Positions 17,992 through 26,691 of a stretch of 64,000 nucleotides of DNA are shown one piece after another. The notes under the pieces were generated by a model that worked only from the letters and a program-made list of their open reading frames with translations, did not search any database and was not told where the DNA came from. Source of the stretch: Atopobiaceae bacterium (lineage in GTDB: Bacteria; Actinomycetota; Coriobacteriia; Coriobacteriales; Atopobiaceae); contig JAFWIE010000017.1 in NCBI GenBank assembly GCA_017533825.1, positions 122,681-186,680 of the forward strand. Direction: 5' to 3'. The translations under genes were made by a program, and so were the position numbers. Within the stretch, counting starts at the first letter, position 1, and every line of letters begins with the position of its first letter.

Positions 17992-19476
17992 TTACTCGAC
18001 CGTAATCTCTCCGTTGTTGACCGTCGCGTCATCGTTTGCCTCGGCAGGTGCCGCTTCCGCAGGCGCCGCCTCAGGCGCAGGCTGCTCCGCAGGGGCAGCC
18101 TCGGGTGCTGGTGCTGGCTGCTCCGCAGGGGCGGCCTCAGCAGGGGCGGCCTCAGCAGGAGCCTGAGCATCTGCCTTCTGCTGGTCGGTAGCATCCGTTG
18201 CCGTTGCGGCTCCATCCGTCGAGGCATACTGTTCCTCGATGGAGCTGACTTTCCAGCCAATGCCATCACGTACCATATGCACGCTGTATGACTTGCTTGC
18301 GCCCTCCTCGAGCGTTGCCGTCACTGCAACCTCGGAAGCGTTCATGGAACGCGTAACCCCGCCGATTGAGGTACCCGTGCTCTTGGGCACCAGAGACTCA
18401 ACGTGCTGACGCGTCTCATCATCGACATTGGAGCTAATGAGCTGGCTCACGTCCTCGCCGTTAGCCTTCTTTGCAAAGAGCTCCTGTGCAACACTCTCCT
18501 GTGTGGGCCATCCGAAGCCCAGATAATACGCAACGCCACAGGCAGCACCAAGCAGCAGTACGATTACGAGGATGACGGTAATGACGCGTCCCGCACCGCC
18601 GCGACGGCGCCTACGGTCGTTGTTGACAAGCTCCTCCTCGGTCACGGAGAAGAAGCCCGTGTCCTCCGGACTCGGCATCAAGTTGCCCGTTGTCTCGCCA
18701 GTGGGATCCAGGGGGTCAGAGAACTCCCCATACCCTGCGGCTGCGAGGAGGTCATCGGTGTCGGACACACGGTTGCCAGAGCGTGCTGCCACCGCATTGC
18801 GCGCTGCATCATAAGCTGCCTGTGCCTCAGGAGAGAGCATGGAACCGTCTGCCGTAGCGTGGTCGAATGCGTCAACGGCCTCTGTCATCCGATTGGCCGC
18901 GACATAGGCAAGTGCCAAGTCGCAATAGGTCGCGCTTTGCGTACGCAGATCCGTCGAGAAGTCGAGCGCCGTACGGTAAGACTCCACTGCGTCCGACGGC
19001 CTACCCAAATCCATGAAGCACGCACCGAGCTTGCGCAGGGCAGAGCTTGGATCGGGATTCGACTCATCGATGGCGGCGTTACGATACGCGATTCCCGCAC
19101 CACGAACGTCGCCCATTGCGCGGCAGGCACTACCCAGGGCAATGTATGCCTTATACGGCGTGGCATACGAGGTATCCTCAGTCGCACGGCGCAAGGCATC
19201 AGCGGCCTCCTGAACCCTACCGGCCGCAAGTAAAGCGCGACCGCGATTCGTACCAAGGGCCCCCGCCATGCCGTACGTGGTATCTTGCAGTGCTTCCGCA
19301 TATGCTTGGGCGGCATCGTCATATCGCCCGAGCTTCATCAGAGCATTTCCCCGCAGGTGGTCAATCCTACCGTTGACCTCTCCCGGGGCCTTCGCGTCAC
19401 CCAGCAACGAAGCGGCACTCACCCAATCGCCCGCCTGATACGCTGCGTAGCCTGTCTCAAATCTCTGCTGATTCAC
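17992..19476 (-). CDS. TPR-repeat protein with one membrane helix and an Ala/Pro/Glu-rich tail
   Basis: A 494-residue protein. Residues 1-225 hold about six tetratricopeptide-like repeats (for example GRYDDAAQAYAEALQD and GRPSDAVESYRTALDF), a protein-interaction scaffold. A basic stretch (NDRRRRRGG) leads into a single membrane helix at about 300-320, followed by an external domain of about 110 residues. The last 60 residues are APAEAAPAEQ-type repeats ending in an acidic segment. The topology predicts TPRs inside and the repeat tail outside. Upstream of mreB, it may be an envelope scaffold. No enzyme motif is present. Confidence 0.8.
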   Translation of the reverse strand: MNQQRFETGYAAYQAGDWVSAASLLGDAKAPGEVNGRIDHLRGNALMKLGRYDDAAQAYAEALQDTTYGMAGALGTNRGRALLAAGRVQEAADALRRATEDTSYATPYKAYIALGSACRAMGDVRGAGIAYRNAAIDESNPDPSSALRKLGACFMDLGRPSDAVESYRTALDFSTDLRTQSATYCDLALAYVAANRMTEAVDAFDHATADGSMLSPEAQAAYDAARNAVAARSGNRVSDTDDLLAAAGYGEFSDPLDPTGETTGNLMPSPEDTGFFSVTEEELVNNDRRRRRGGAGRVITVILVIVLLLGAACGVAYYLGFGWPTQESVAQELFAKKANGEDVSQLISSNVDDETRQHVESLVPKSTGTSIGGVTRSMNASEVAVTATLEEGASKSYSVHMVRDGIGWKVSSIEEQYASTDGAATATDATDQQKADAQAPAEAAPAEAAPAEQPAPAPEAAPAEQPAPEAAPAEAAPAEANDDATVNNGEITVE

Positions 19477-19505
19477 GATAGCTCCTCGATGCCTCCCGCA
19501 GCGGC

Positions 19506-20054
19506 CTATGCCTCTGCTTGCCCAATCGTTATCGACTCTATTACATCTCCGCTTCGCAGAGACTCAATCACATCACGCCCCTGCACAGTCTGCCCAAATA
19601 CAGTGTATCCGGAATCGAGCCCATGTTGGGCGCCAAGACAAAAATAGAATTGCGAACCGGCGGAATTCGGATCCTGCGACCGAGCCATGGCCAGCGCACC
19701 ATCCTTGTGGCTATTGCGCGGGTTGGTGTTGAACTCCTCACGAATCCGATACCCTGGCCCTCCGGTTCCCGGCCGTCCCTTCGGACCAGGTCTGCCTGCC
19801 GCGACGGCTGCGGGCGTCATGTCACGCGTGTTGGGGTCTCCACCTTGAATGACGAACCCCGGGACATAGCGATGAAACTTGGTGTTGTCGTAGAACCCAG
19901 ACTCCGCGAGCTCACAGAAGTTGCCTACGTGTATGGGCGCCCCCTCGCCATCAAGGCGCACGCGTATGGTTCCCTTCGACGTAACGATGGTCGCCACCTC
20001 AGAACCCGTTACCTTGTAGCTAGGCGTATGAAGCGGTTCTCCAAACCATCCCAT
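19506..20054 (-). CDS. Cyclophilin-type peptidyl-prolyl cis-trans isomerase
   Basis: A 182-residue cyclophilin catalysing prolyl isomerisation. Core features are FHRYVPGFVIQGGDP (with the catalytic Arg in FHR), GALAMARSQDPNSAGSQFYF and YTVFGQTVQG. There is no signal peptide, so it is probably cytoplasmic. I use the ATG at 20054, after GGGGGAGGA, rather than an upstream GTG. Single-domain enzymes like this are general folding helpers. It follows the zinc-ribbon gene after a 135-base gap and lies 29 bases before the TPR gene. Confidence 0.93.
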   Translation of the reverse strand: MGWFGEPLHTPSYKVTGSEVATIVTSKGTIRVRLDGEGAPIHVGNFCELAESGFYDNTKFHRYVPGFVIQGGDPNTRDMTPAAVAAGRPGPKGRPGTGGPGYRIREEFNTNPRNSHKDGALAMARSQDPNSAGSQFYFCLGAQHGLDSGYTVFGQTVQGRDVIESLRSGDVIESITIGQAEA

Positions 20055-20189
20055 GCCTATCTTCCTCCCCCAACGTGCAAAAAACGACACACTAGATTTA
20101 TACCACGGAGACAGTATTCTATCAGCTCGGTTATCCTTTCACAGTATCGGCAGACCGGCGTACCGCGAACGGCAATTCGCTTCGCGCAC

Positions 20190-21155
20190 TCATACTTCCT
20201 CCGACGTAAGCGTAGCGTATGAATTGACGAAGAGGTCGCGCCACTCAGCAAGGCTTCGACCGTCCACGCCACCGTTGACTGCCGCGCGCACCGCCACGAT
20301 GGCGTCATCTGGCTCGGGGAACGACTCGAGCGCAGTCCACGCATCGCACACACATCTCACCCTGCCCTGCAGGTATTCCGCCGTCACCAGAATCGACCCA
20401 TGGCGTTCTTCGTAGCTTGAGCCCCGCATGTCGAATCCTGCGACTTCGTTGTATACCGTTTCGAATCGCTCACGCATGCTCTCTGCCTTGGTTGCACTGC
20501 CGCTTGACTCTCCAAGCAGGCCCGTCTCCAAGAACTCCTCGATGGGCACTTCGAGCTCGGCACACTCCCCATCGATCTCGCCCATAAGCTTCATGAAGTC
20601 ATCCGTCGTCCGTTCGGCATTCTTCAGGTATTCCGTACGCTCTGAATCCTCTATGAGGTCTTGGCCAGAGAGGTGCGTTACCGTGCCTGGAAATCCTTCC
20701 ATTGAGGTATCCGCATCCTCCGTGGCGTGCGTGATGTAGGCATTAGGATCCCATGGTCTCGTGATGTAGAGCGTCGTGCCCCCTACCACGAGCAGCGCGG
20801 CGATGGCGGCAACTATCACCAGTCGCATATGTGTCGGAGCGTCATCCGTGCCCCTCTCGGCGTCACCCGCCTCAGGTGCTGGCGGAATGGCACTCGTGAG
20901 CGACGCGGCCTCGCCATCCTCTTCGGGAGCCTCCTCGACGACTGTCGTCTCTTCCTCGTCCCAGTCTTCGTAGGCATCCTTGACGGGCAGCCCACACACG
21001 GGACATGCTTCGACACCCTCAGGCACGGGTGAGCCACAGCTCTCGCACCAAACCGTTGGCTCCCCGGAGACATCTGGGCCAATCAATTTGACATGACAAG
21101 CGGGGCACGCTTCCATTCCATCTGGAATGGAAGCCCCGCAATGAGGACAATTCAA
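20190..21155 (-). CDS. Double zinc-ribbon membrane protein of unknown function
   Basis: A 321-residue protein. Two four-cysteine zinc ribbons occupy the N-terminus (CPHCGASIPDGMEACPAC at about 3-20 and CESCGSPVPEGVEACPVCG). An acidic linker (EDWDEEETTVVEEAPEEDGE) leads to a single membrane helix at about 112-132 (LVIVAAIAALLVVGG). The remaining 190 residues are predicted extracytoplasmic, with no recognised domain. The design resembles actinobacterial and Firmicutes zinc-ribbon anchors that read a cytoplasmic signal. The 90-base gap to aconitase upstream shows no clear promoter. A GGAGG site supports the start. Confidence 0.8.
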   Translation of the reverse strand: MNCPHCGASIPDGMEACPACHVKLIGPDVSGEPTVWCESCGSPVPEGVEACPVCGLPVKDAYEDWDEEETTVVEEAPEEDGEAASLTSAIPPAPEAGDAERGTDDAPTHMRLVIVAAIAALLVVGGTTLYITRPWDPNAYITHATEDADTSMEGFPGTVTHLSGQDLIEDSERTEYLKNAERTTDDFMKLMGEIDGECAELEVPIEEFLETGLLGESSGSATKAESMRERFETVYNEVAGFDMRGSSYEERHGSILVTAEYLQGRVRCVCDAWTALESFPEPDDAIVAVRAAVNGGVDGRSLAEWRDLFVNSYATLTSEEV

Positions 21156-21245
21156 AGGAACCTCCGAAAGCGTAGTGCGTTTAGGACAAATGATGCGTTC
21201 GATGATGTCGGGCGATTGCTCGGAACTCCACTCTCTCGTATTTGT

Positions 21246-23930
21246 CTACCCCTTGTTTGCCAAGCTGTCAAGTACATACGGGAGAATCCCACCCGCAGCG
21301 ACGAATGCCGCTTCGGTAGGAGTGTCCACCCTGCACGTACACGTGAACTCAGTGTCGCGGCCATCCCCATGAGCAATCACACGCACGGGACGCGCGCCTG
21401 GATTGCCGTCACCGAGCACCACATCCTCGACTTCGTAGACCTCGGTACCATCCAGCCCCAACGACTGCGCCGTCTGCCCCTCTGCCAGCTGCAACGGCAG
21501 GACGCCCATCTGTACGAGGTTGGAACGATGAATGCGCTCGAAGCTCTCGGCTATGACCACCTTCACCCCGAGCAAGGCAGGGCCCTTGCCCGCCCAGTCG
21601 CGACTGGAGCCCGAACCATAGAGCTTGCCGGCAACGCCGATGAGCGCCACACCCTCGGCGTCGTAGTGCATGGCCGCATCGTATATGGGCACGATCTCTC
21701 CCGTGAGCAGGTCGCGCGTCCAACCGCCATCCCGCCCATCTGCCAGGTAGTTATGCAGGCGAATGTTGGCGAAAGTTCCGCGCATCATGACCTCGTGGTT
21801 GCCGCGACGGCTGCCATATGTGTTGAAGTCCTCCGGCTTGACGTTGTGCTCGCGCAGGTACACCGCAGCCGGTGATGTGGGCGCGATGCTGCCTGCCGGA
21901 GAGATGTGGTCAGTCGTCACGAAGTCACCCAGCAGCACGAGCGCACGCGCGTCAGCAACCGAGACGACATCGCACTTGTGTGCCATCTCGAAGTATGGAG
22001 GGCGACGAACGTACGTCGAGTCCGCATCCCAAGGGAAGGTATCCGACTCATCGCTGGGAATCGCCTTCCAAGCATCGGAGCCCTCCATAAGGCCCTCCGC
22101 ACCACTCACGAAGAGATCCGGCGTAAGCACCTGTTCCAGAACGCGCGCAACCTCATCACCCGTGGGCAAGAGGTCCGCAAGCATGACGGGCATTCCATCC
22201 GCACCGATACCCACTGGCTCCACGGCGAGGTCCACGTCCACCGTTCCCGCAATCGCATAGGCAACCACAAGCGCTGGCTGCGCGAGGAAGTTCTGCGCGA
22301 CATCAGGCGAGATGCGCCCGTCGAAGTTGCGGTTGCCCGAGAGCACGCTTGCGAGTTCCATCTGGTCGGCACGCTCATGCAATGCGGGATGGATGTCTCC
22401 AGAGTTGCCGATGCAGCTCATGCAGCCAAAACCACAAGTGTAGAAGCCCAGGCGGAAGAGCGCATCCGTGAGCCCCGCGCGCTCCAGCAGGAGTTCGGTG
22501 GCGCGGCTTCCCGGAGCGAGGATGCGCTTGACCCACGGCTTGGCAGAGAGACCATGCTCCACGGCCTTCCGTGCGGCAAGGCCAGCGGCCACCATCATGG
22601 CCGGGTCCGTCGCCGTCGTGCAGCTCGTAATGGCCGCAATCGCAATCGTGCCATGGCCGAGCTCAAACGCCTCGTCTCCACAAGCCACCTCGAACGTCTG
22701 GCCCATGTCGTCTCGCCCGTGCTCTGCCGCCACCGAACGGAAGCGCTCCTTGAGACCTGCAGGCTCAACGTAGTTATGCGGGCGAGAGGGGCCGGCCATG
22801 CACGTATGCACCGTAGTAAGGTCAAGAGAGAGCGTGCGGGCATAGCGCCTGCCCGAGACCTCGCCCCACACGCCCTGCAGCTTCAGGTAAGCGCGGGCAA
22901 ATGCCACCTCCGCAGCGTCACGACCGGTAAGGTCGAGGTAATCGCAAGCGACGTCATCCACGGGGAACAGCGTCGTGGTCGCGCCGTATTCGGGCGTCAT
23001 GTTTGCCACCGCCGAGCGCTGCGTAGCCGTGAGCGAAGCCACGCCTTCACCCGTCACCTCGACGAGCGTGCCAACGACACCTGCTTCGCGCAGGAGCTTG
23101 CACACGGTAAGCGCGAGGTCCATGCCGGAGGCGTCCTGAGGCAGCACGCCATCCAGACGCAATTCGACAACCGGCGGCACCAGCATCGAGATGGGCTGTC
23201 CGAGCGCGGCTGCCTCGGCCTCGATGCCGCCCACGCCCCACCCTAGGACGCCCAGACCGTTGGCCGTCGTGGTGTGAGAGTCGGTTCCCACCAGCGTATC
23301 GAAGCACGCCACGTCAGCATCACCCTTGGCGAGTGCATCGGTGGTGACCACCGAGCAGAAGCGCTCGATGTTGAGCTGATGACAGATGCCACCGCCAGGC
23401 GGGACGATCTGAACGTTGTCGAACGACTTGGATGCCCACTTGAGGAAGGCGAAGCGCTCATGGTTGCGCTGCGCCTCGAGCCGCTCGTTCTGGGACGCCG
23501 CATCGCAGCTCCCAGCACAGTCCGCTATTACCGAGTGATCGACCACAAGGGTGCAGGGAATCTGCGGATTCACCTTGCGCGGGTCTCCACCACGCTCGAC
23601 CATGGCGTCGCGCATCGCCGCGAAGTCGACAAAGACGGGCACGCCCGTGAAGTCCTGGAACAGCACGCGCGCAGGCATGAACTCCACCTCGTCGCCTTGT
23701 TCCCCGTTGCTCCCTGCCGCGATGATGCGGGCGGCAGCCTCCGCAGCGGCCTCGTCCGTGGGAGCATTGCGCACCACGTTCTCTAGCAGCACGACGAGAG
23801 CACGAGGCAGCACCTCGGCACCCGGAATGCCCGAGACGTCATACACAAGACGCGCAATACCAGCCTCGACAAGCTCCTTGGGACGGCGCGCTTGGGCAAC
23901 CGCCGCCGTAAACGTTGCGTCCATGGTCAT
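21246..23930 (-). CDS. acnA: Aconitate hydratase
   Basis: An 894-residue AcnA/IRP1-type aconitase, interconverting citrate and isocitrate. The 4Fe-4S cysteines are in ITSCTTATDP and TCGFGCMSCIGNSG. Substrate-loop motifs include GTDSHTTTANGLGVLGWGVGG and YGSGSSRDWAGKG. The usual SCTNTSNP asparagine is replaced by Thr-Ala, a conservative family variation. Length matches the family. No citrate synthase or isocitrate dehydrogenase is present nearby. Its ATG overlaps the P-type ATPase stop (TAATG), so the two are translationally coupled. Confidence 0.94.
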   Translation of the reverse strand: MTMDATFTAAVAQARRPKELVEAGIARLVYDVSGIPGAEVLPRALVVLLENVVRNAPTDEAAAEAAARIIAAGSNGEQGDEVEFMPARVLFQDFTGVPVFVDFAAMRDAMVERGGDPRKVNPQIPCTLVVDHSVIADCAGSCDAASQNERLEAQRNHERFAFLKWASKSFDNVQIVPPGGGICHQLNIERFCSVVTTDALAKGDADVACFDTLVGTDSHTTTANGLGVLGWGVGGIEAEAAALGQPISMLVPPVVELRLDGVLPQDASGMDLALTVCKLLREAGVVGTLVEVTGEGVASLTATQRSAVANMTPEYGATTTLFPVDDVACDYLDLTGRDAAEVAFARAYLKLQGVWGEVSGRRYARTLSLDLTTVHTCMAGPSRPHNYVEPAGLKERFRSVAAEHGRDDMGQTFEVACGDEAFELGHGTIAIAAITSCTTATDPAMMVAAGLAARKAVEHGLSAKPWVKRILAPGSRATELLLERAGLTDALFRLGFYTCGFGCMSCIGNSGDIHPALHERADQMELASVLSGNRNFDGRISPDVAQNFLAQPALVVAYAIAGTVDVDLAVEPVGIGADGMPVMLADLLPTGDEVARVLEQVLTPDLFVSGAEGLMEGSDAWKAIPSDESDTFPWDADSTYVRRPPYFEMAHKCDVVSVADARALVLLGDFVTTDHISPAGSIAPTSPAAVYLREHNVKPEDFNTYGSRRGNHEVMMRGTFANIRLHNYLADGRDGGWTRDLLTGEIVPIYDAAMHYDAEGVALIGVAGKLYGSGSSRDWAGKGPALLGVKVVIAESFERIHRSNLVQMGVLPLQLAEGQTAQSLGLDGTEVYEVEDVVLGDGNPGARPVRVIAHGDGRDTEFTCTCRVDTPTEAAFVAAGGILPYVLDSLANKG

Positions 23931-26329
23931 TATCTCTCCTTAAGCTTCAGCACGACCCAGGCAAGCGGGTCGCTTCCGTCCTCTTTGACCTCCAGGGCGG
24001 CATACAGCCAGAAGAACACCGCCAGTGCCGCCGCGCCAACGATCGCCAACAATACTGCCATACTTGACGTCACTGGCGACAACATGAAGAAGTCTTGAAA
24101 CAAGACGCTTCCGCCGAGAAGCATTGCCACGACCGTGGCAAGCAGCGCCCAGCGAAGGGGCGTAAGCGGTTGCGAGATGCGTGCGATGAGCGCGATGCCC
24201 ACCACGCCCGTCAGGTACATGCTTACCGTCGAGGCCTCAGAAAACGTGAGCGGCATGATGCGTTCCGCGATCTGCACGACGATGAGCGCCATGACGATGG
24301 CCGCCGAGGCGGGTAGGGAGCGCCGCAGCACGTTGACGAGGAAGTTGCCACGCACACGCTCGTGGTTAGGTTCGAGGGCAAGGACGAACGACGGCCAGCC
24401 GATGATGGATGACGAGATGAGCGTCATCTGGATGGGGATGAAGGGGTACGGAGGCAGAAATATACACACGCCAGCCAAAAGCGCCGAGAAGACTGTCTTT
24501 ACCAAGAACAGCGATGCTGAGCGTTGCAGGTTGTTGATGGAGCGCCTACCCTCGCCGACCACCTCAGGCATGTGAGCAAAGTCGTTGTCCGCGAGGACAA
24601 TCTCGGCCACGTTGCGTGCGGCCGCGGAGCCGGATGCCATGGCGACCGAGCAGTCGGCCTCCTTGAGGGCCAAAACGTCGTTCACGCCGTCGCCTGTCAT
24701 GGCAACCACATGACCATCCTTGTGCAGCGCCTGAACCAAACTGCGCTTCTGCTGCGGGGTCACACGCCCGAAGACCACGTTGTTACGCGCCGCGCGCAAG
24801 ATGTCCTCGTCAGTCTTGAGCGTCGAGGCGTCGACATAGCGCTCGGCGTTCTTTATCCCCACGTACTGTGCGATAGCCGAGACCGTACGCGGATCATCTC
24901 CCGATATAACGCGGACGGCCACGCCCTGCTCGGCAAAGAAGTCGATGGTCTGCGGCGCAGACTCGCGCACCTCGTCGCTGATGCCCACATAGCCAAGCAC
25001 CTTTGGCCGACCCTCTAGCTCACCCTTCGGCCCAAAGCCCGGCACCTCGGCAATGCAAAGGACGCGCTCCGTCGGGGCGAACTGCAGCACCTCGGCCTCG
25101 TGCTCGGGATAGTCCTCACCAAGCACGAACTGCGCGGCACCGACCACGATTGCGCGTCCCGCAGACGTGATGCAGCCAGAATACTTGCGCGCAGACGAGA
25201 AGGGTATCTCACGCTCGATGGGTTCGGCCTCAAAGCCCATCTCGTCAGCGAAGCGCAGCATCGCCTGAGCGGTTTCGTTCGCGTCCTCACTGTTGGCGCT
25301 CATAACGGTCGTGGCACAGAGGAGCATGTCCTTGCACTTGCGGTCATCAAAGGGCACATCGCCGGTGGCGCGCATACCCGTTATCTCCATGCGACCGCTC
25401 GTGATGGTGCCCGTCTTGTCCAAGCACAACGTGTCTACGCGAGCGAGCGTCTCCACACAATACTGCTGCTGCACCAGGACCTTCTTGGCTCCGAGGCGCG
25501 TGGTGGCGATGGCGAGCACCGAGGAGGTCAGGAGCACCAAGCCCTGCGGAATCATGCCCACGACGGCGGCAACGGTCGAGAGGATCGCGTCGTTCGTCGA
25601 GGTACCATCCATGAGCACCGTCCGCAAGAAGAGACCAACGCCAAGCGGCACGAGCGCAATTGTCGAGTACTTAATGATCATCTTGAGTGTGGAGAGAATC
25701 TCGGACGAGACTGCCTTTACGTAGTGCGCCTCGGCGTTGATCTTTGCCGCGTAGCCATCGAGACCGACGCGCAGAACGCGCGCGGTGACGGCACCGGCAA
25801 CCACGAAGCTGCCACTGAACAGCTCGTCTCCCGGGCGCTTCTCGATGTGGTTGCTCTCGCCCGTAAGCAAGCTCTCGTCCATGAGCGGGCCACCCTTGAC
25901 GACTATCGCGTCGGCCGGCACCTGGTCTCCATGAGCAAGCATGAAGAGGTCGTCGAGGACGAGCTCGTCCACACTTACCTCTTGCTCCATGCCGTCGCGA
26001 ATCACGCGCACCTGCTTGGCGGTGAGGATGGAGAGCTTGTCGACCATCTGCTTTGCGCGCACCTCTTGGATGACGCCCACCGCAAGGTTGATGAGCACGA
26101 CGACCATGAAGGTCATGTTGCGATACTGCCCCGTGATGACGACAAGCGCTGCCAGGGCGAGGTTGACGAAGTTGAACAGCGTGAAGGTATGCTCACGCAG
26201 AATCTGCCCGATGGACTTGGTCTTTACGTCGGTATTTGCATTGGTCTTCCCAGCGGCCACCCGTTCGGCAACTTCCGCCGATGTGAGGCCCCTCAGACTG
26301 TCCGCGGTATCTGCGGCGTTCTGTGCCAT
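23930..26329 (-). CDS. Cation-transporting P-type ATPase (CtpE-like)
   Basis: A 799-residue P-type pump with about ten membrane segments. Signature motifs are LLTGES (actuator), IPQGLVLL (membrane helix 4), LDKTGTITSG with the phosphorylated Asp, and MTGDGVNDVLALKEADCSVAMASG. IPQGL in place of the PEGL motif and the overall order resemble mycobacterial CtpE, a calcium pump. Calcium or a similar divalent cation is therefore a reasonable but unproven substrate. I use the ATG at 26329 with AGGGGAG upstream, not the ATG 36 bases earlier, which has no ribosome site. Confidence 0.9.
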   Translation of the reverse strand: MAQNAADTADSLRGLTSAEVAERVAAGKTNANTDVKTKSIGQILREHTFTLFNFVNLALAALVVITGQYRNMTFMVVVLINLAVGVIQEVRAKQMVDKLSILTAKQVRVIRDGMEQEVSVDELVLDDLFMLAHGDQVPADAIVVKGGPLMDESLLTGESNHIEKRPGDELFSGSFVVAGAVTARVLRVGLDGYAAKINAEAHYVKAVSSEILSTLKMIIKYSTIALVPLGVGLFLRTVLMDGTSTNDAILSTVAAVVGMIPQGLVLLTSSVLAIATTRLGAKKVLVQQQYCVETLARVDTLCLDKTGTITSGRMEITGMRATGDVPFDDRKCKDMLLCATTVMSANSEDANETAQAMLRFADEMGFEAEPIEREIPFSSARKYSGCITSAGRAIVVGAAQFVLGEDYPEHEAEVLQFAPTERVLCIAEVPGFGPKGELEGRPKVLGYVGISDEVRESAPQTIDFFAEQGVAVRVISGDDPRTVSAIAQYVGIKNAERYVDASTLKTDEDILRAARNNVVFGRVTPQQKRSLVQALHKDGHVVAMTGDGVNDVLALKEADCSVAMASGSAAARNVAEIVLADNDFAHMPEVVGEGRRSINNLQRSASLFLVKTVFSALLAGVCIFLPPYPFIPIQMTLISSSIIGWPSFVLALEPNHERVRGNFLVNVLRRSLPASAAIVMALIVVQIAERIMPLTFSEASTVSMYLTGVVGIALIARISQPLTPLRWALLATVVAMLLGGSVLFQDFFMLSPVTSSMAVLLAIVGAAALAVFFWLYAALEVKEDGSDPLAWVVLKLKER

Positions 26330-26466
26330 GCTCTCCCCTGTTCCCTGACCGCGCTTGCGACGCATATCGTCGCGAACGTTTCTTGCCTAATGATACATTT
26401 TACGAAAAGCAGGCATCCGTGCGAGGGTAGTTTTTGTGGATGTGGATAGTTGGGTTCCGGATGTGC

Positions 26467-26472
26467 TATATT
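26467..26472 (+). promoter_or_regulatory. Extended -10 promoter element of the tRNA-Arg gene
   Basis: TGCTATATT gives a TG-n extension plus a TATATT box ending nine bases before the mature tRNA 5' end. No good -35 was found at the usual distance. Confidence 0.5.
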
Positions 26473-26481
26473 TGTTTCTAC

Positions 26482-26558
26482 GCCCCTATAGCTCAGTGGA
26501 TTAGAGTGTCTGCCTCCGGAGCAGAAGGTCGAGGGTTCGAATCCCCCTGGGGGCACCA
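26482..26558 (+). tRNA. tRNA-Arg, anticodon CCG
   Basis: A 77-base cloverleaf. The acceptor stem is seven pairs (GCCCCTA with TGGGGGC), the D stem GCTC with GAGT, and the anticodon stem TCTGC with GCAGA around loop CTCCGGA, giving anticodon CCG and reading CGG. The T arm contains the invariant TTCGAAT loop, but its stem has one A-C mismatch at positions 50-64. The CCA end is encoded. A strong terminator follows. It sits in the divergent gap between the P-type ATPase and glgB genes. Confidence 0.95.
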
Positions 26559-26559
26559 A

Positions 26560-26602
26560 GGAAACAGCAGGTCAGACGCTTGTCTGGCCTGTTTTCTTTT
26601 TA
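26560..26602 (+). terminator. Intrinsic terminator of tRNA-Arg
   Basis: CAGGTCAGAC pairs with GTCTGGCCTG around a GCTT loop, ten pairs, with flanking AAA/TTT extension, followed by TTTTCTTTTT. Confidence 0.9.
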
Positions 26603-26691
26603 AAATTTGATATGCGCAGGCTGATTCCATTGTCCTACGACGCCGTTTGGAGTACCATGCTTCGGCCATATTCGAACGGGTGGAGGAGCTC

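Noticed and set aside
21906..23246. 446-codon plus-strand open frame opposite aconitase
   Set aside because: Antisense shadow of acnA, arginine- and histidine-rich with no domain.
25100..26449. 449-codon plus-strand open frame opposite the P-type ATPase
   Set aside because: Antisense shadow; it also runs into the intergenic region without a ribosome site.
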